In this document: positions 11,487-23,632 of the stretch, one piece after another | Position numbering within the stretch: position 1 is the stretch's first letter | Layout: each line of letters opens with the position of its first letter | NCBI RefSeq assembly: GCF_001625215.2 | Contig: NC_030385.2 | Span: 41,317,598 to 41,381,597, forward strand | Direction: 5' to 3' | Length of the DNA stretch: 64,000 nt | From: Daucus carota subsp. sativus | Taxonomy: Eukaryota; Streptophyta; Magnoliopsida; Apiales; Apiaceae | The notes under the pieces: model-generated | The model's input: the letters and a program-made list of their open reading frames with translations, nothing else | What the model was told of the DNA's origin: nothing | The model's database searches: none | Made by a program: the position numbers and the translations under genes

Positions 11487-11495
11487 TTTATATAA
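11487..11495 (-). promoter_or_regulatory. candidate TATA box of the pectate lyase gene
   Basis: On the minus strand the sequence reads TATATAAAC about 150 bases upstream of the start codon at 11341. That spacing fits a plant TATA box with a 5' UTR of roughly 110-120 bases. This is by motif only. Confidence 0.45.
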
Positions 11496-12500
11496 CAAAA
11501 AGAGTATTGTATCTTGATTTGGATTGTACAGGGCTCTTGTATGGGGTTATCGTATAATAATCATTGTTCATGAACCAGGTGATTAATCGATTAATTTATG
11601 TTTCGTAATTTATCAAATAATTTTTTTATTATCTGATTAGTTTCCGGTCAATTCAATTAATATCTGATTAATCATTATCCGTGTCTATATCGATTAAGGC
11701 TGATTCATGTTCGATAATATTATCATTATATAATGTAGATAATTGTATTTATAACAATGTAGTTAAGTAGTTTATAATTGAGGTTTTGTATAATTGGAGC
11801 AGAAGAAAAGAAGAAAATGGAGAATGTTTGGATCTTCTTCACACACTCATGAAAGAATGATAAGTGTTTCTTTATAGCTGAATTTTCTTAGTAACTATAC
11901 ATTCTTATCTTGCTTGATAATTCATTCTATGGGGGAAATTATATACTAAAAAGGTGAGCAAACTTGAAACAGAGATGTTAATATTTAAGGGGTCCTGCAT
12001 AGCTTATCCAGAAAGAAGAAAATCCTGTTTTAATTTTGTTATGTTCTCACTTAAAATTTATTTGGGGATTGTGGATTGTGGGCTGCTGATGAGGATTGAA
12101 AAGTTTTATATGCAAGAAGAGAAGTATCTTATTCTGGTGATGGATCAGTTTGGTGCTTTTCAACTTTTTTGCATGATCTCAAATATTTTTATATGGAATA
12201 TTGTTATTTGTTTAAGCACCGGCTGTTGGCCAGGACTATTTACATTACCTGCCTCCGCGAGGTAAATATTAATATCAGGTGATTGGAAAGAAAGTATTTT
12301 CAAACTATTGACCTGTATATTTCAATTAAAATTATGGTGTGGAAATCCGGTCTGAGTTTATGAGTTATGTTGTAGTTAATATTAATTAAAATATATAAAA
12401 ATATTAAGACACCCAAAATTTTTAAAAAACCCTTTTTGGATGATGAGTTGTCATGTAATTATGGAATTTTTTTTTCTTGTAATGTACAATGATAGCATAA

Positions 12501-12700
12501 GAAGTGGCTTCATCTTCTGACTTCGTTTTTCTTGGTCCGTTTGTGTAAAAAGAAGTAGAAATTGAGAATGTTAGCTTCTCCATCTGATGAATATCTGCTC
12601 CTTTCCAAACACTTTATTAACCTATTACATCTCCCTTCTAATTCACTTCTTTGCTTTAAGCAATAGGTCATTTTTTTGAAGTTAATCCAAACAGCCTCTA
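12501..12700. mobile_element. MITE-like repeat, copy A
   Basis: About 200 bp, colinear with copy B at 12974-13189. Shared blocks in the same order include CGTTTGTGTAAA, GAAGTAGAA, GAGAATG(C/T)TA, TTTCCAAACACTTTATTAAC and a 3' end reading TAAGC/TTAATCCAAACAGCC. The CCAAACAGGCC-like terminus is typical of plant MITEs. No clear target duplication was found. Confidence 0.6.
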
Positions 12701-12973
12701 TGAGTTTTACCGTATATAATAGTAAGTCTGAACTTTATTATTATTTCAGTAAAGCGTGTGGGGAATCAAGATGAGTATCGGTCGGTTCAGTCTAAAACAG
12801 GTCCGAATTAAATATATCGAAAATCAAAAAAAGAAAATATTTCGAGACTTGCCATTCTAATTTAATTCAAGTCCTTTTTACGATACTCCATCCGTTCGAT
12901 TTACATGTCCTTTTTTAAAAACAAAATTTGTTTCAGTTCAGTTGTCCATTTCAACTTTCAATGTAAAATTATG

Positions 12974-13189
12974 GGCTGGAGCAGAAGCTGCTTTTGGCTT
13001 CAACTTTTCTTGACTCGTTTGTGTAAATAAGTAGAAGTACTTTTAAGAAGCTGAGAATGCTAACTTTTCTGTCACAGCTTCTGTTTCTTTTCCAAACACT
13101 TTATTAACTTATTTACTTCTCACTTTTATTCCATTTCTTTAGTTTAAATAAGAAGTCACTTCTTTTAAGCTAACCCAAAAGGCCCCTAT
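12974..13189. mobile_element. MITE-like repeat, copy B
   Basis: A second member of the same family as 12501-12700, in the same orientation, about 470 bp downstream. It starts GGCTGGAGCAGAAGCTGC and ends AAGCTAACCCAAAAGGCCCC. It appears to interrupt a Stowaway-like sequence whose end (ACTCCATCCGTTCG) is at about 12885. Confidence 0.6.
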
Positions 13190-14577
13190 ATTTCCAAAGT
13201 CAATTATACTTCACATATCTCTCATTTATATTTCTTGTATCTCATTTCACATATTATGGTTAAATAATGCAATTTTGAATGGATTCCTTGCATCATTAAT
13301 ATTTCTATCAAAATAAAATTATTTCAATTATTCTCAAATTAAGATTCATAACTTACTTTTAAATTAAAGACGGACTTCGAAAGACCTGATCTATGATGAA
13401 ATTAAATTTAATATCATAATAATATTACAGTAGAGTTTTGCTTAAGGACAAGTAATAGATAAATTACATTATTCGGAAAAAAAGAAGATAAATTACATGA
13501 TAAGAAGGGTTTTGAATAGAATTTTTCCTTGAAAGTGTACTAGCTTTGTTACGAGTTCTTGCATTCATGATCCATTCGAGGAGGTCACATAATTCAACAA
13601 ATGAAAGACCCAACTGGACACAGTTCATGCACTTGCCAGTAATTTAAGCAAGTTAAAAAATATATGTTATTTCTAACCTCTTCATTAAAAAAAAATACTC
13701 TAATCAAGTTTGGAGGTATTCGCATTAATGCAAGTGGAAAGGTCGTTATGCTTTGTCTTTGGTCGGTTGGATTAACCGACATATTGTAATCTGGTAAACA
13801 ATTTTACAATTAATTATTAATTTATCCAGATGATAATTTTCTAGAATAATATTGCATAAATTATCTATGAAATGTTCATAATTTTGTTATAAACAAATTA
13901 ATTACAAAATTACTTGACAAAAGAAAATAACACGAAGTACATTTATTATTTAATAGAAAATAATTATATTTATTAATCACACAAACTGATACTCGATGAT
14001 GATAATAATTTTAAGTATATACATACTCTTAATACACACTAAAGATGCATTATGCCAAGAATGGGCCTTCACCAAGCAAAATATGTAATTTAATAATAGA
14101 TTTAAGCTTAAAAACTTGGCGCCGACCTAATTCTGGCTTTTATAATCCTGCTTACATACGCGTTAAAATTATTTCTCACAATTAAATACTAACAAAACAG
14201 TCTTTATTATTATATTGCAACTTGCCTCGAGAAATATCTGTACTATGTTAGTGTACTATGTTAGGGGCATTTCTAATTGTAGAAAATTCTAAATAAAAAG
14301 TCAGTTTGACATGGCATAAATAAAATATATAAATAATATATAAAAGAAAAAACATTTCAATGGATCATTTGTTTTAGTGAAATATATGATTAATCATTTT
14401 GTAGCAGTTATATTTGACTAATTTTCAATGAATTTCATATCATTTATTAACATATTAAAATTATATATTTGTTTATAATATTTTGAAATAATAAAAATAT
14501 ATTATCATTAAAATATACTTAAATACACCGCAACACAATATATTATATTTTTGATTAACTTTTATACTTTACATACA

Positions 14578-14810
14578 TGATAATGGGGTGGCGATATGAG
14601 ACACGACACCACCCGTAACCCGATTTCTTGAGATAAAACCTGAAAATGACCCGAAAATCATCCGATTGACACGAAATGACCCCGAAATTAGAATTTCGTT
14701 TCTAATAATTTTAATTTTCAGTTTTATTCAATCAATTTTAAGTGATTTTATCTTGACCCGATTGCTGACACCAACACGACCTGTTACCTGAAATTGCCAC
14801 CCATTATCAA
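14578..14810. mobile_element. small element with GGGTGGCAAT-type inverted ends
   Basis: The left end reads TGATAATGGGGTGGCGAT and the right end, read inverted, TTGATAATGGGTGGCAAT, with further matching subterminal sequence (GACACGAC / GTCGTGTTGGTGTC). At about 230 bp and without a coding frame it is a non-autonomous DNA element. No flanking duplication could be found. Confidence 0.6.
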
Positions 14811-14994
14811 ATAATTTAATTGATCATTTCTAAAAAATTTCTTTTGCATGCGCCAGTATTTGAGCCGCGCAAGTTACTAAAGACAACAAGAAATATAGGT
14901 GGTTCTAGTTTAAATAATATTTTAGCTATAAATAATGTATATGGACTACCTAATTTTTAATAAAGTATTTAAAATTCAGGAATTGAATTATGAG

Positions 14995-15180
14995 GTGGTT
15001 GAATTATAAAGCGGGGTAATGTTAATGGAAGTGACGCAAAATTCGTTGCTTTGTGTAATAATATTAGCCTTAGGTCTAAACCAAACCGTGGTTGAATTAT
15101 AAAGCAGGGTAATGTTAATGGAAGTGACGCAAAATTCGTTGGTTTGTGTAATAATATTAGCCTTAGGTCTAAACCAAACC
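14995..15180. repeat. 93-bp tandem duplication
   Basis: Two copies (14995-15087 and 15088-15180) differ at only a few positions. Each starts GTGGTTGAATTATAAAGC and ends TAAACCAAACC. The high identity implies a recent duplication. Confidence 0.9.
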
Positions 15181-16038
15181 AAACATAGTTAGTATATCCC
15201 GCTTAGAGCAGCGTTTGAGGAGGATAAGATGTACGCAGCCTTGCCTCTATCCTTAAAGTTGAGAGACTGTTTCCGTGAAGACCCCGGTTTAGTGCATAAT
15301 AAATAAAATAGTGTGTGATATAATATTAATATAATACCTTAGCCCATAGCCTTCTTCACACGGGACTTATCTAAACAATTTTCATTTTTGGATGATGAGT
15401 GACAATGATATGCAACAGAGATTTCAGGATAAGAATTGCCACTGATTTAAAATTTTAAATTCAGTATCTATTCGATTTCACGCCTCATTCTCCCGCCATT
15501 ATAGTAACATATTATAATATAGAATAATGTAATTTATTCTAAATTTTATTCCATTTTTTTAAAATGATATGAGAAATAAATGATCGATTATAATTTGATG
15601 ATTTTTAAGCATACGGAAGATTTCATTATTATTATTAATGTGAGTGAAACTAGTCAAACATTGTAAATTAGGTATCGACAGAAAAATTTAAAAATAACTT
15701 CTGAAATACATAATATTTTTTATTATTATTTATAACAGTGAAATTTATCCTAAAATTTTATATTAACAATATTATATAATACTATTGTTACCAAATAGGG
15801 TATCATTGTATAGTGATGATGTTAATGAGTAGCATCCTCTTCACATGTTTTATGTATACAATATTCAAGGACCACCTTTCATATTATAACAAAAAACATA
15901 GAGCTTAATGATAAACATTCTAAAATAAAATGTCAAAGATTAATTATATTAACAAAACAAAGATAAAAACAAGTTTTTCATTTCACGACATAATATATTA
16001 TGTCATAATAATAAAATTCAGATATGATGAGATTAGAT

Positions 16039-16679
16039 TAGGGGAGAGCGGGTGCGGGTTCGGGGCGGGTTTTGAATAAAATCGTACCCAAAACCGCATG
16101 ACTTCAGTTTTAAAAATCAAAAACCTGAACCGCAACCTCATAGTCGGTTTTGGTTAGAAAACCGCATGAAAATAATAATAACTATCATACATGAACAATC
16201 AAAATTTTATTTAAAAATTATACTTATTACTCTACTCCTTACTCCACTGCGTTTCCCTGCATTTGTGACATTAGTTATTTTTTATGGGTTTGGAAGAAAG
16301 CTACTGGAATGAAAGAAAATTCAGTAACTAATGGATTTAACAAAGACATTGATGACTAAGAAACTTGATATATTTGTCTACACAGAGTGACAGACCCAGA
16401 AAAATAAGTACTACTGGACTAGCCAAGGAGTCGGAATATAATTGGAAGAGTTGCTGAAGGATTGTTATATTAGTGGATGAATTAATAAAGGATTGCAATA
16501 TATTTATTTTAAATATCGGATCGGTTTCTAGTAATAATTGCAACCGGATAATCGGTTCGGGTTTGGTTTTTAAACTTTCAATTTCGATTTCGGTTCGATT
16601 TTATACGGTTCGGTTTTTAACAGTTCCATGTGGTTTCGGTTTCGGTTTCAGATTTGTTCGGTTTTTTACTCACCCCTAA
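16039..16679. mobile_element. hAT-like non-autonomous element
   Basis: The left end reads TTAGGGGAGAGCGGGTGCGG. The right end inverted reads TTAGGGGTGAGTAAAAAACC. The interior contains many GGTTCGGTTTT-like motifs in opposite orientation toward each end, as in plant hAT elements with GGGGTGAGC-type termini. The sequence ATTAGAT flanks both sides and may be the target duplication, offset by one base. Confidence 0.6.
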
Positions 16680-17349
16680 TTAGATGCACACTAAAGTCTA
16701 CCGGACGAATTTCAGACGCACAGACCCAAAAGCAAAAACTGGATATGGGATGGGGATGCACAAAACCAAAGGGCCCAAGTTTTGCTTGGGTTGTAAAAGT
16801 TATATTGGGCAGGAATTGATTTTATTCAAACTGGACGAACTTCTAAAACATAGCTGAGTTTTTTTGAAAGAGCAAAGATACCTGAGTTTATTCGCACTCT
16901 CAGAGTATATTAAATTAAAATTTTAAATAATTCAGATTTTTTTACAGTTTCATTGGAATAAAAACTTACTAATAATATCCGCTTTCTTTTTTACTTATTC
17001 TTTTTTACGATTTTACTGCTTTTAAAATATATGTGAAAATACATTTTGCAACTAAAGATAGCTTTTTTTTATACATTTTGTAACTAAATACAACTCAATT
17101 CAACCTTTTCCGAAGAATGTGATATGTGATTTAAATTTTATTTAAATTAATTTTTGATTATATCTGGTGACATTTGTTTGCAAAAACCAATTATACTCGA
17201 GAGTATCAAAAATGAAAAAAATAATCACAAACTGAAAAGACAATTTGGGTAATTTACATTCAAAACAGGCTAGCCGTTCGGTGTACGCATTTCTTCCCCC
17301 TCTTTTCAACTCACAAAAGAATTGAAAATTTAAAAGCTCCCCATTTGTG

Positions 17350-17393
17350 TGAACGAGAGAGATCCAGAGAGATTGAGAGAGAGAGAGATCCAA
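17350..17393 (+). promoter_or_regulatory. GA-rich element in shugoshin 5' leader
   Basis: A GAGAGAGATCC-type purine tract lies 125-170 bases upstream of the shugoshin start. GAGA-like tracts are common in plant promoters and 5' UTRs and bind BPC proteins. Functional use here is inferred only. Confidence 0.35.
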
Positions 17394-17517
17394 GTCATCT
17401 ACATCCAGCTCTGCGACTGATTAGCGAACATACATACATATCATATATGTATAGAGCGACCGATCCTTACATTATAGACACACAACTACAAGACGAAGCA
17501 AAGCTAGGGTTTCTACT

Positions 17518-20500
17518 ATGTCGATGAATGAGAATCTATGTGCCTTCAATTCTACTAAAAGCGTCATTCCTCCAGGTAATTCTCCTCCAATTTCATCACT
17601 TTCGACTTTTCGTGTCGATTTTATTAATCGCATTGGTGTAGAATTGCATTCCGATTATACTTTTTTTAGTTTTTAATTGCTAGGGTTTTGCCTGTATTAT
17701 TTTGATTTAATTGTTTCAATTTAGGTCAGGTTTGTTTTTTTTGGTTCGGCTTTTGTGTGTACAAGTAATTCGATGTTACTGACAGATGAAATTGATTGTT
17801 TTGGTTTGATTGTTGTGCTGAATCTGATACGTTTGAGGTAATTAAGAGACTTTTTTGTTTGTTGTAATTGTTTATTGTAGTATCGTGTTTTGATTATTTG
17901 TTGGGTATGTGAAATTTTGGGGTTTCATCTTTTTGTGATTAATATCCTGCGTATAGGACAATGTTTTGTGCTAAGTTAGTTACTCCCTTTGTCCCAAAAT
18001 AAGCGTCTCTTTGAATTTTCGCACATAATTTGAGGTGGAAACACACACACACACATATTATTTTTCGAGTTTTCTTTCAGAAAAAGAAATTTTGAAAAAT
18101 AATGTGTAGAAATATGTTTTTTTATTGCACCTCCAATTACGTGAAAAAAGGTCAAAGCAACACTTATTTTGGTACAAGGAGAGTTCTTTACAATGTTTTG
18201 CGATAAGTTTTGTAACTTTAGGTACTCACCAAGTACATGTAGAGTTGTAGGTGTGAATTACTGAACTTGGATACTTTTGAGATTGAGCCTTGCTATTGAT
18301 TGCTATAATTTGGTTGTATTTGTTTCGGTGTAAGTGTGTAATTGGTTTTTTGTCAGTATATTAGCTAGTGAGTTTTGATTTTGTATTTATTTGGTGCTGG
18401 GATCAGGTAACGAAAAACCTAGAGTCCGAAAATCGACTGAAGTTTTTGGAAGTACGGAAAGGAAGCGTCTTGCTAATATAACAAACATGCAACAACAACC
18501 TAGAATGTCAATGATAGATGAGAAGTCACATATTATCCCAGCTTCTACCAAAGAGTACATTGAAAAACTAAAGAAGGTTTGAATCTTGTGGCCTCAGGTG
18601 TTTCCTTTACAGTTTCTGTTCTGCAGACTTTATTCTTTAAGCTAGCTTAATTGGAGGGTTTCTCGTATATTTAATCAGGAAAATGTGGCATTGATGAAGC
18701 TTCTGGCAGACAGAAAGTATCCTTCTGAGTTCAAGTTGTTATTTATTTATGTGTATACTTTTAGTGCATGATGTTGTACCAGGACTTGCAGCCATACATT
18801 TGGCGGAATTCTTTAACACGTTTTTAGTAAAGTTATTGAATTGAGTGGGATTGAATTGCGTAGACTTAGGGTCAGTTTGCAGAAACTGCAGCAGCAAAAT
18901 CTTCAGCTTGCACAATCAAACAGCCAAATGCTTGCGGTCTGTTCTTTCTTTTTCTAGTGTAGTAATAACTAATAACTAAAAGTCTTATGAACCCCATAAT
19001 AAGTTTTCTCATATAAAAAGAGTAAACCACCTAACATCAGCTTTCCTCCTGTCAATCTTGCAGGAATTAACAGTAGATAAAGACAGGGTAAGGTTTAACT
19101 GATGCATTAGCTAGTTTTTGGGTCTTACTATCTATCTGAAGCTTCATATATGTATGTTGTTGCTTCATTTAGCTGAAACTGTTACAACATGAGTTGGGAT
19201 GCAAGAATGGTTTGCTTGTAGCGAAAGGGTTGGAGTTAAAGGTCAGTGCATAATCAGTTACAAAAAAATCTTTTATTAAAATTTAGATCATATATGATTA
19301 TATTGCCTTCTTATTCAGGAAAAAGACGAAGCTTTACCTTCTGAGAAAGTTGGTATAGAGGTAATAATATTCATGTTGTGTATACTTTATAGTTCATCTT
19401 CTAAAAGAAATTCCTGTTATGTTACATACTTACATCTGTATATGTATCTTAAGGTCAAAATGCTCAATGAGAAGCTGGATTCTTCACAGGCATCTAGAGA
19501 TAACGTCAAGCCTATTAATATAAACAGGAGGCAACTATCCAAAAGTAGGTTTTGAATAGATATAAATTGATCTACACTACCAGTTAAAGATGCTTGTTCG
19601 TAAATATACTTTCTTGTGATTTTAGGTTTGGGCTCGTCGACTGTCAAGGAATCTAAAGATAGAAAGGCTGATAATAAAAGGTTTGGAAATGTTAAATTCT
19701 GTTCTGCAATGCATGTCTCTTTGCTTCGCTGTTTGGTTTCTCTAATAATATGTAAAATTACCATCTTATAATAGTGAGTTCTATCATTTTTTAACAGGCA
19801 ATGTGTCAGAAGGCAGTCTGCTAGACTTAAATCTCAAGAGTCTGAACCAGCAAATGACGTGTCTGAGGTAGAACCTAATAGCCTTGCTTCTGGGCCTCCC
19901 CACAGTAATGTAATGGAAGAAGGTGTTTCTAAATCCTCGACTTTAGAGATAAATGAAGAAAGGATTTCTGGCAACAAAAGGTTTGTAATAAAACATTCTT
20001 GTAGTTCAATGCGTACTCAATAATCTTTTCTCCTATTATGTCGTACGATGATAACAATATTGCTCATCCTTCGTCCAAGCAGGATCCCTGTAAGGAGCCA
20101 ATCTGCTAGATTCAAATCTGAAGAGCCAAAACCTGCTGAAGACGTGTTTGCCATAGACTCCACTGGCCCTGTGTCAGGTCCAAATTGTGATCAAATGCAG
20201 GATGATGTTTCAACTTCCATTTGTCTATCAGCAGAGGAAAATGATAAGGCTACTGGCAATAGAAGGTCTGTAGACACTTATTCTTGTAGCAGTATGTGTG
20301 TTTTTAACTCTTTTTCTCGTAATATTGTTGTTTTTTTGTATATGCCGAAGAAGGAAGAAAAGTAATTTTTGCTTTTGATTTGCAGACTCTCTGCTAGAAG
20401 GCAATCTGCTAGAGTTAAATCTGAAGAACCAGAAGCTGATAAAAGCTTCTCCAAGATAAACATCAATGACGTTTCAATATCCGCATGTTTATCAGATGAA

Positions 20501-20650
20501 AATGATAGTGGAGAAGGCAAGCATGCTCCCAACCGTGAATCGCAAGATTTTGGAAGACCATCTTTTGGTAGGCCTTCACGCCAAGCAGCTAAGAAGGTGA
20601 ATACCTACAAGGAAATTCCTCTAAATGTGAAGATGCGCAGAAGTGAGTAA
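17518..20650 (+). CDS. SGO: shugoshin, protector of centromeric cohesin
   Basis: Twelve exons (17518-17575, 18407-18576, 18679-18716, 18828-18936, 19064-19087, 19173-19241, 19319-19360, 19454-19544, 19626-19680, 19798-19980, 20083-20265, 20386-20650) give 428 aa. Shugoshin recruits PP2A to centromeres and keeps cohesin uncleaved in meiosis I. The N-terminal coiled coil (about residues 60-170) carries NKVIELSGIELRRLR, QQQNLQLAQSNSQML and LQHELGCKNG, diagnostic of plant shugoshins. The last 27 residues, GRPSRQAAKKV...YKEIPLNVKMRRSE, are the basic C-terminal shugoshin motif. Exons 10 and 11 are both exactly 183 bp in the same phase, and exon 12 begins with the same RRQSARxKSEEPE module, so the linker has been built by exon duplication. 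SGO1 versus SGO2 cannot be decided. The final AGAAGTGAGTAAG could also serve as a donor, but the stop there gives the expected end. Confidence 0.95.
17983..18183. mobile_element. Stowaway-like MITE in shugoshin intron 1
   Basis: The ends read CTCCCTTTGTCCCAAAATAA and, inverted, CTCTCCTTGTACCAAAATAA; the element is about 200 bp. TA precedes the left end, as in Tc1/mariner-type Stowaway MITEs of the CTCCCTCCGTCCC family; the right side reads TT, so the target duplication is imperfect. It lies wholly inside intron 1 (17576-18406). Confidence 0.75.
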
Positions 20651-21474
20651 GTCAACTACTGTTTCGAGGAATTCCTTCGTTTGTAATGGACCTTGGCATC
20701 TTATCATGAGTTAAGAGGATATGTTGGCCAATATAGAGGCGAACTACCAGGCCATATAGATGTGAAATACTGTTGTAATTCCTTTTTGAATCACCTGCGT
20801 ATGCTACTATAATAATTACATGCAGTAGTGTAGATTGTAGACATCAGTGTGCTGTATTTGATGAGATCATCCTTCCGGTGTCCAGATGGGTTATTGTTTC
20901 TTCTTTTTAGGAAGATTTAAGTTTTTTTACCCCTTGTCAAGCAACTTTGTTTGTTTAGAATTTTCTTCAACACATATTTGGCTAAGAACGAACTTTTGCT
21001 GGGTTAGAAACAGATAATGATTCTGTATTTACCATAATTCTGGTGCGGTTTGCTGGAAACTTTAGTCTGCTCGCATATGAGATAACTAGAGCTCGACAAG
21101 ATCTGTTCTCTTACCATGTGGTTTGCTGGAAACTTTACCCTTGCAAAGAAGGTTTTCTTTTTGTTTTTGTTTTTTGCGCGGAGGATGGTTGAACAACTTC
21201 CCTTTTTCTTTAGACGATTTTAGTTTACCGTGAAAAATGTTAGTGCACAATATGTTACATATGTCTGAGCCATTACTCACAGCTCTCACTAGCCATAGTG
21301 AAACAAGGTAAGACTACTGTTCCTACAAAAATGTTCAGTAGTTACAATTCGTTACATAACCATCCAAGGCCCATCGTCTGAGAATCGTGAAGTGATATCA
21401 GTTTTTCAAGAAAAATTATTGTGTGATTTTTTTAAAAATTTTTTGTCAAAAATTTGTGTGAATTGAACACACTA
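20651..21474. other. 3' flank of the shugoshin gene
   Basis: The first few hundred bases are probably 3' UTR. Two copies of a GGTTTGCTGGAAACTTTA block occur at about 21047 and 21120. No gene is supported. The minus-strand frame at 21086-21289 has no recognisable domain. Confidence 0.5.
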
Positions 21475-22711
21475 GGGGGTATATTCGATTTAAAGGATTT
21501 TTTTTCATTCATGAGATCGTATTTAATTGGAATTGTCTAAAATCTATTAAAATCTCTGGGCATTCAATTAAGGTTTTAAATTATGTAACAAAATCTAGTG
21601 GTATTCAATTAAGATTTTAAATTACGCTTTAAAATCCGATGATATTCAATTGAGATTGTTTAAAATCTAGGGATCTTTTTAAAAATACCCATCTGTAAAA
21701 TTATTTTTTTAAAAATACTACCATCTTTTTCATTGTTTTTAAAAATATCTTTTCATAAAATTATTTTTTCAAAAATACGGTTTGCAACTTTTGCAACCTC
21801 ATTTGCAACCTTGGGCGGCGCAGCCGCAAAAGTTGCAAATAAAAATAGAAAGTTGCAACTGTTGCAACTAGTTCAACTGAAAACTGTAAGTTGCAACTTC
21901 TAGCTTTCAGTTGCCATTTTCGACCTCTATTTCGATATATATATATATATATTGCAAATGAGATTGCAAAAGTTGCAAATGAAGTTGCAACTAAATGCAA
22001 CTGAAATGCAACTTCATTTGCAACCTCAGTTGCAACTAAATGCAACTGAAAACTGTAAGTAACAACAGATGTATGGTGTGCCCCTGGCGGGGCCATTAGA
22101 TTGCAATAGAAACAACTGAATGCAACCATATGCAACTGAATACAATCATATGCAACCATATATGCAATTACAAATCCTGATTTAAAATTCCAGTTTTCAA
22201 ATGTCATTTTCGACCTCATTTTCGGAATCGATATATATATATTCGGTTGCATATGAAGTTGCAAAAGAGGTTGCAACACGGCTGGCGCTGCCTGGAGTTG
22301 CAAATGAGGTTGCAACAGTTGCAAACCGTATTTTTGAATATTTTTTTTATGAAAAGGTATTTTTAAAAATAATTCTGGAAGGTAGTATTTTTGAAAACAA
22401 TAAAAGAAAAGGTAGGTAGTTTTGTAGATTTCCCTAAAATCTATTAGTCTGATGGTATTTACCATCATATGCTCATGAATTTTTTTTGATTTCATAAAAT
22501 GATGGATTTGACGAGATTTTTTTAGTGTATTTTAAGTTTTTTAAAATCCGACAAAAATTCATGAGATTTTGAAGCATTGTGCTTAAATCCTAAAGAATTT
22601 ATATCAACTTTACGACATTTTATCAAGAGTCCACACAAAATCATAATCACTTATAATCCATTAAAATTTATAAATTAAAAACAACATATTAAAATACCAA
22701 TCGAATACCTC
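21475..22711. mobile_element. outer Harbinger/Tourist-like element, interrupted
   Basis: The left end reads GGGGGTATATTCGATTTAAA and the right end inverted GAGGTATTCGATTGGTATTT. The flanks are CTA on the left and TTA on the right, compatible with the 3-bp TWA target of PIF/Harbinger elements. The interior repeats [24 protein letters not shown] text. It is split by a second element at 21669-22435; without that insert it would be about 470 bp. Confidence 0.6.
21669..22435. mobile_element. nested Mutator-like element with TTGCAACT array
   Basis: Inserted in the outer element and flanked by exact 7-bp AAAATCT copies (21662-21668 and 22436-22442). Its long inverted ends pair over more than 100 bases: AAAAATACGGTTTGCAACTT at the left end of the core matches inverted GCAAACCGTATTTTTGAATA on the right. 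Between them are about two dozen TTGCAAC/GTTGCAA words in both orientations. It has no coding capacity. Confidence 0.7.
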
Positions 22712-23632
22712 TTATATTTCCATTTTTTTTTCTTATCGTTGAAGATGAATCACACTAACACTTTAGTCCTAGCGCAGCCTCGTACAAGCCTAAAATATCA
22801 GCATGATCTACTACGAAATTTCATGTCAACTCGTTAAATTGTGACTATATTGTGATACTTGTTCCTTAGTAATGATCTTATCCACACCATTGCAGTAGTG
22901 TCATGAAAATCAATTAGCAGGGTAATCACAATGGCCATGTTTGTCCAGAGATTATATTCCCACCAAACAAAAATGACCTGCTGTATAGAAACATCTAATA
23001 ACCTAGCATTCTCTATCCCTATCATTGTCAAGAAACGGGCATTAGCTCCTCAGAAATGTGAAACAAAAAAGTAGATCGAGTTAAAAACTCGGACGAGACT
23101 TGAAAATCAGATGTTACACGACGCAAGACCTAATGAGGCTTATTCGTCCCAACCTGTACTGCTTTAATTGTTCATCTAGTGCAAACAGATGAGAATTAGG
23201 TTTGAATAAATGAAATTTCTCGAGTGGAAGTACCAAACTACGAAACTATCATACAAATTATTGTGGCTTATAGTTACAAGGAGAAATCAACCGGAGAACC
23301 TATTTTTCTGAAGGCAGTGATAATAGTCCAACAAAATGATATTATAACTTTAGTTAAGACGATAATTCAGATATACAAAATTTCCTTGTTCAGCATAGAT
23401 TCAACTGTATGACAGACTGACAGTGTTTCAATTTTTAAGTTATTATTTTTCGCAAACAGTTGTCATGGACAGCTTCACAGCTTATTTCTCATGGACGGCT
23501 TTAACTCATTTATGCACTTCTGAAGTTGCACGATGAAATTAAATTAAATAGACCACCTCCTTGCCTAGCTGATCACATGAATTCTCACTCAAAACATAGT
23601 TATAATCACCTCGTGAGTTGTTTCCACTGTAT
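22712..23632. other. spacer downstream of the limit dextrinase gene
   Basis: No coding gene is supported. The limit dextrinase 3' UTR is expected in the right part. No repeats with clear ends were found. Confidence 0.5.

Larger units (their letters stand above)
11500..17340. other. 5.8-kb intergenic region rich in small repeats
   Basis: No coding gene is supported between the divergent pectate lyase and shugoshin genes. The region is very AT-rich and holds a pair of related MITE-like repeats (12501-12700 and 12974-13189), a fragment of a Stowaway-type end near 12887 (CTCCATCCGTTCG), an element with inverted ends at 14578-14810, a 93-bp tandem duplication (14995-15180), an unclassified repeat-like block at 15196-15300 and a hAT-like element at 16040-16678. 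The open frame at 11954-12265 shows no family similarity. Confidence 0.7.

Noticed and set aside
11954..12265. 103-codon plus-strand open frame in the spacer
   Set aside because: No motif, no splice partners and surrounded by repeats; likely chance.
15196..15300. Possible SINE fragment (GATGTACGCAGCCTTGCC block)
   Set aside because: The text recalls a common plant repeat, but no promoter boxes, tail or target duplication could be identified, so no class is claimed.
21761..22495. 244-codon minus-strand open frame
   Set aside because: It is the translation of TTGCAAC repeats in the nested element (QLQL/ATVA-like repeats), not a gene.
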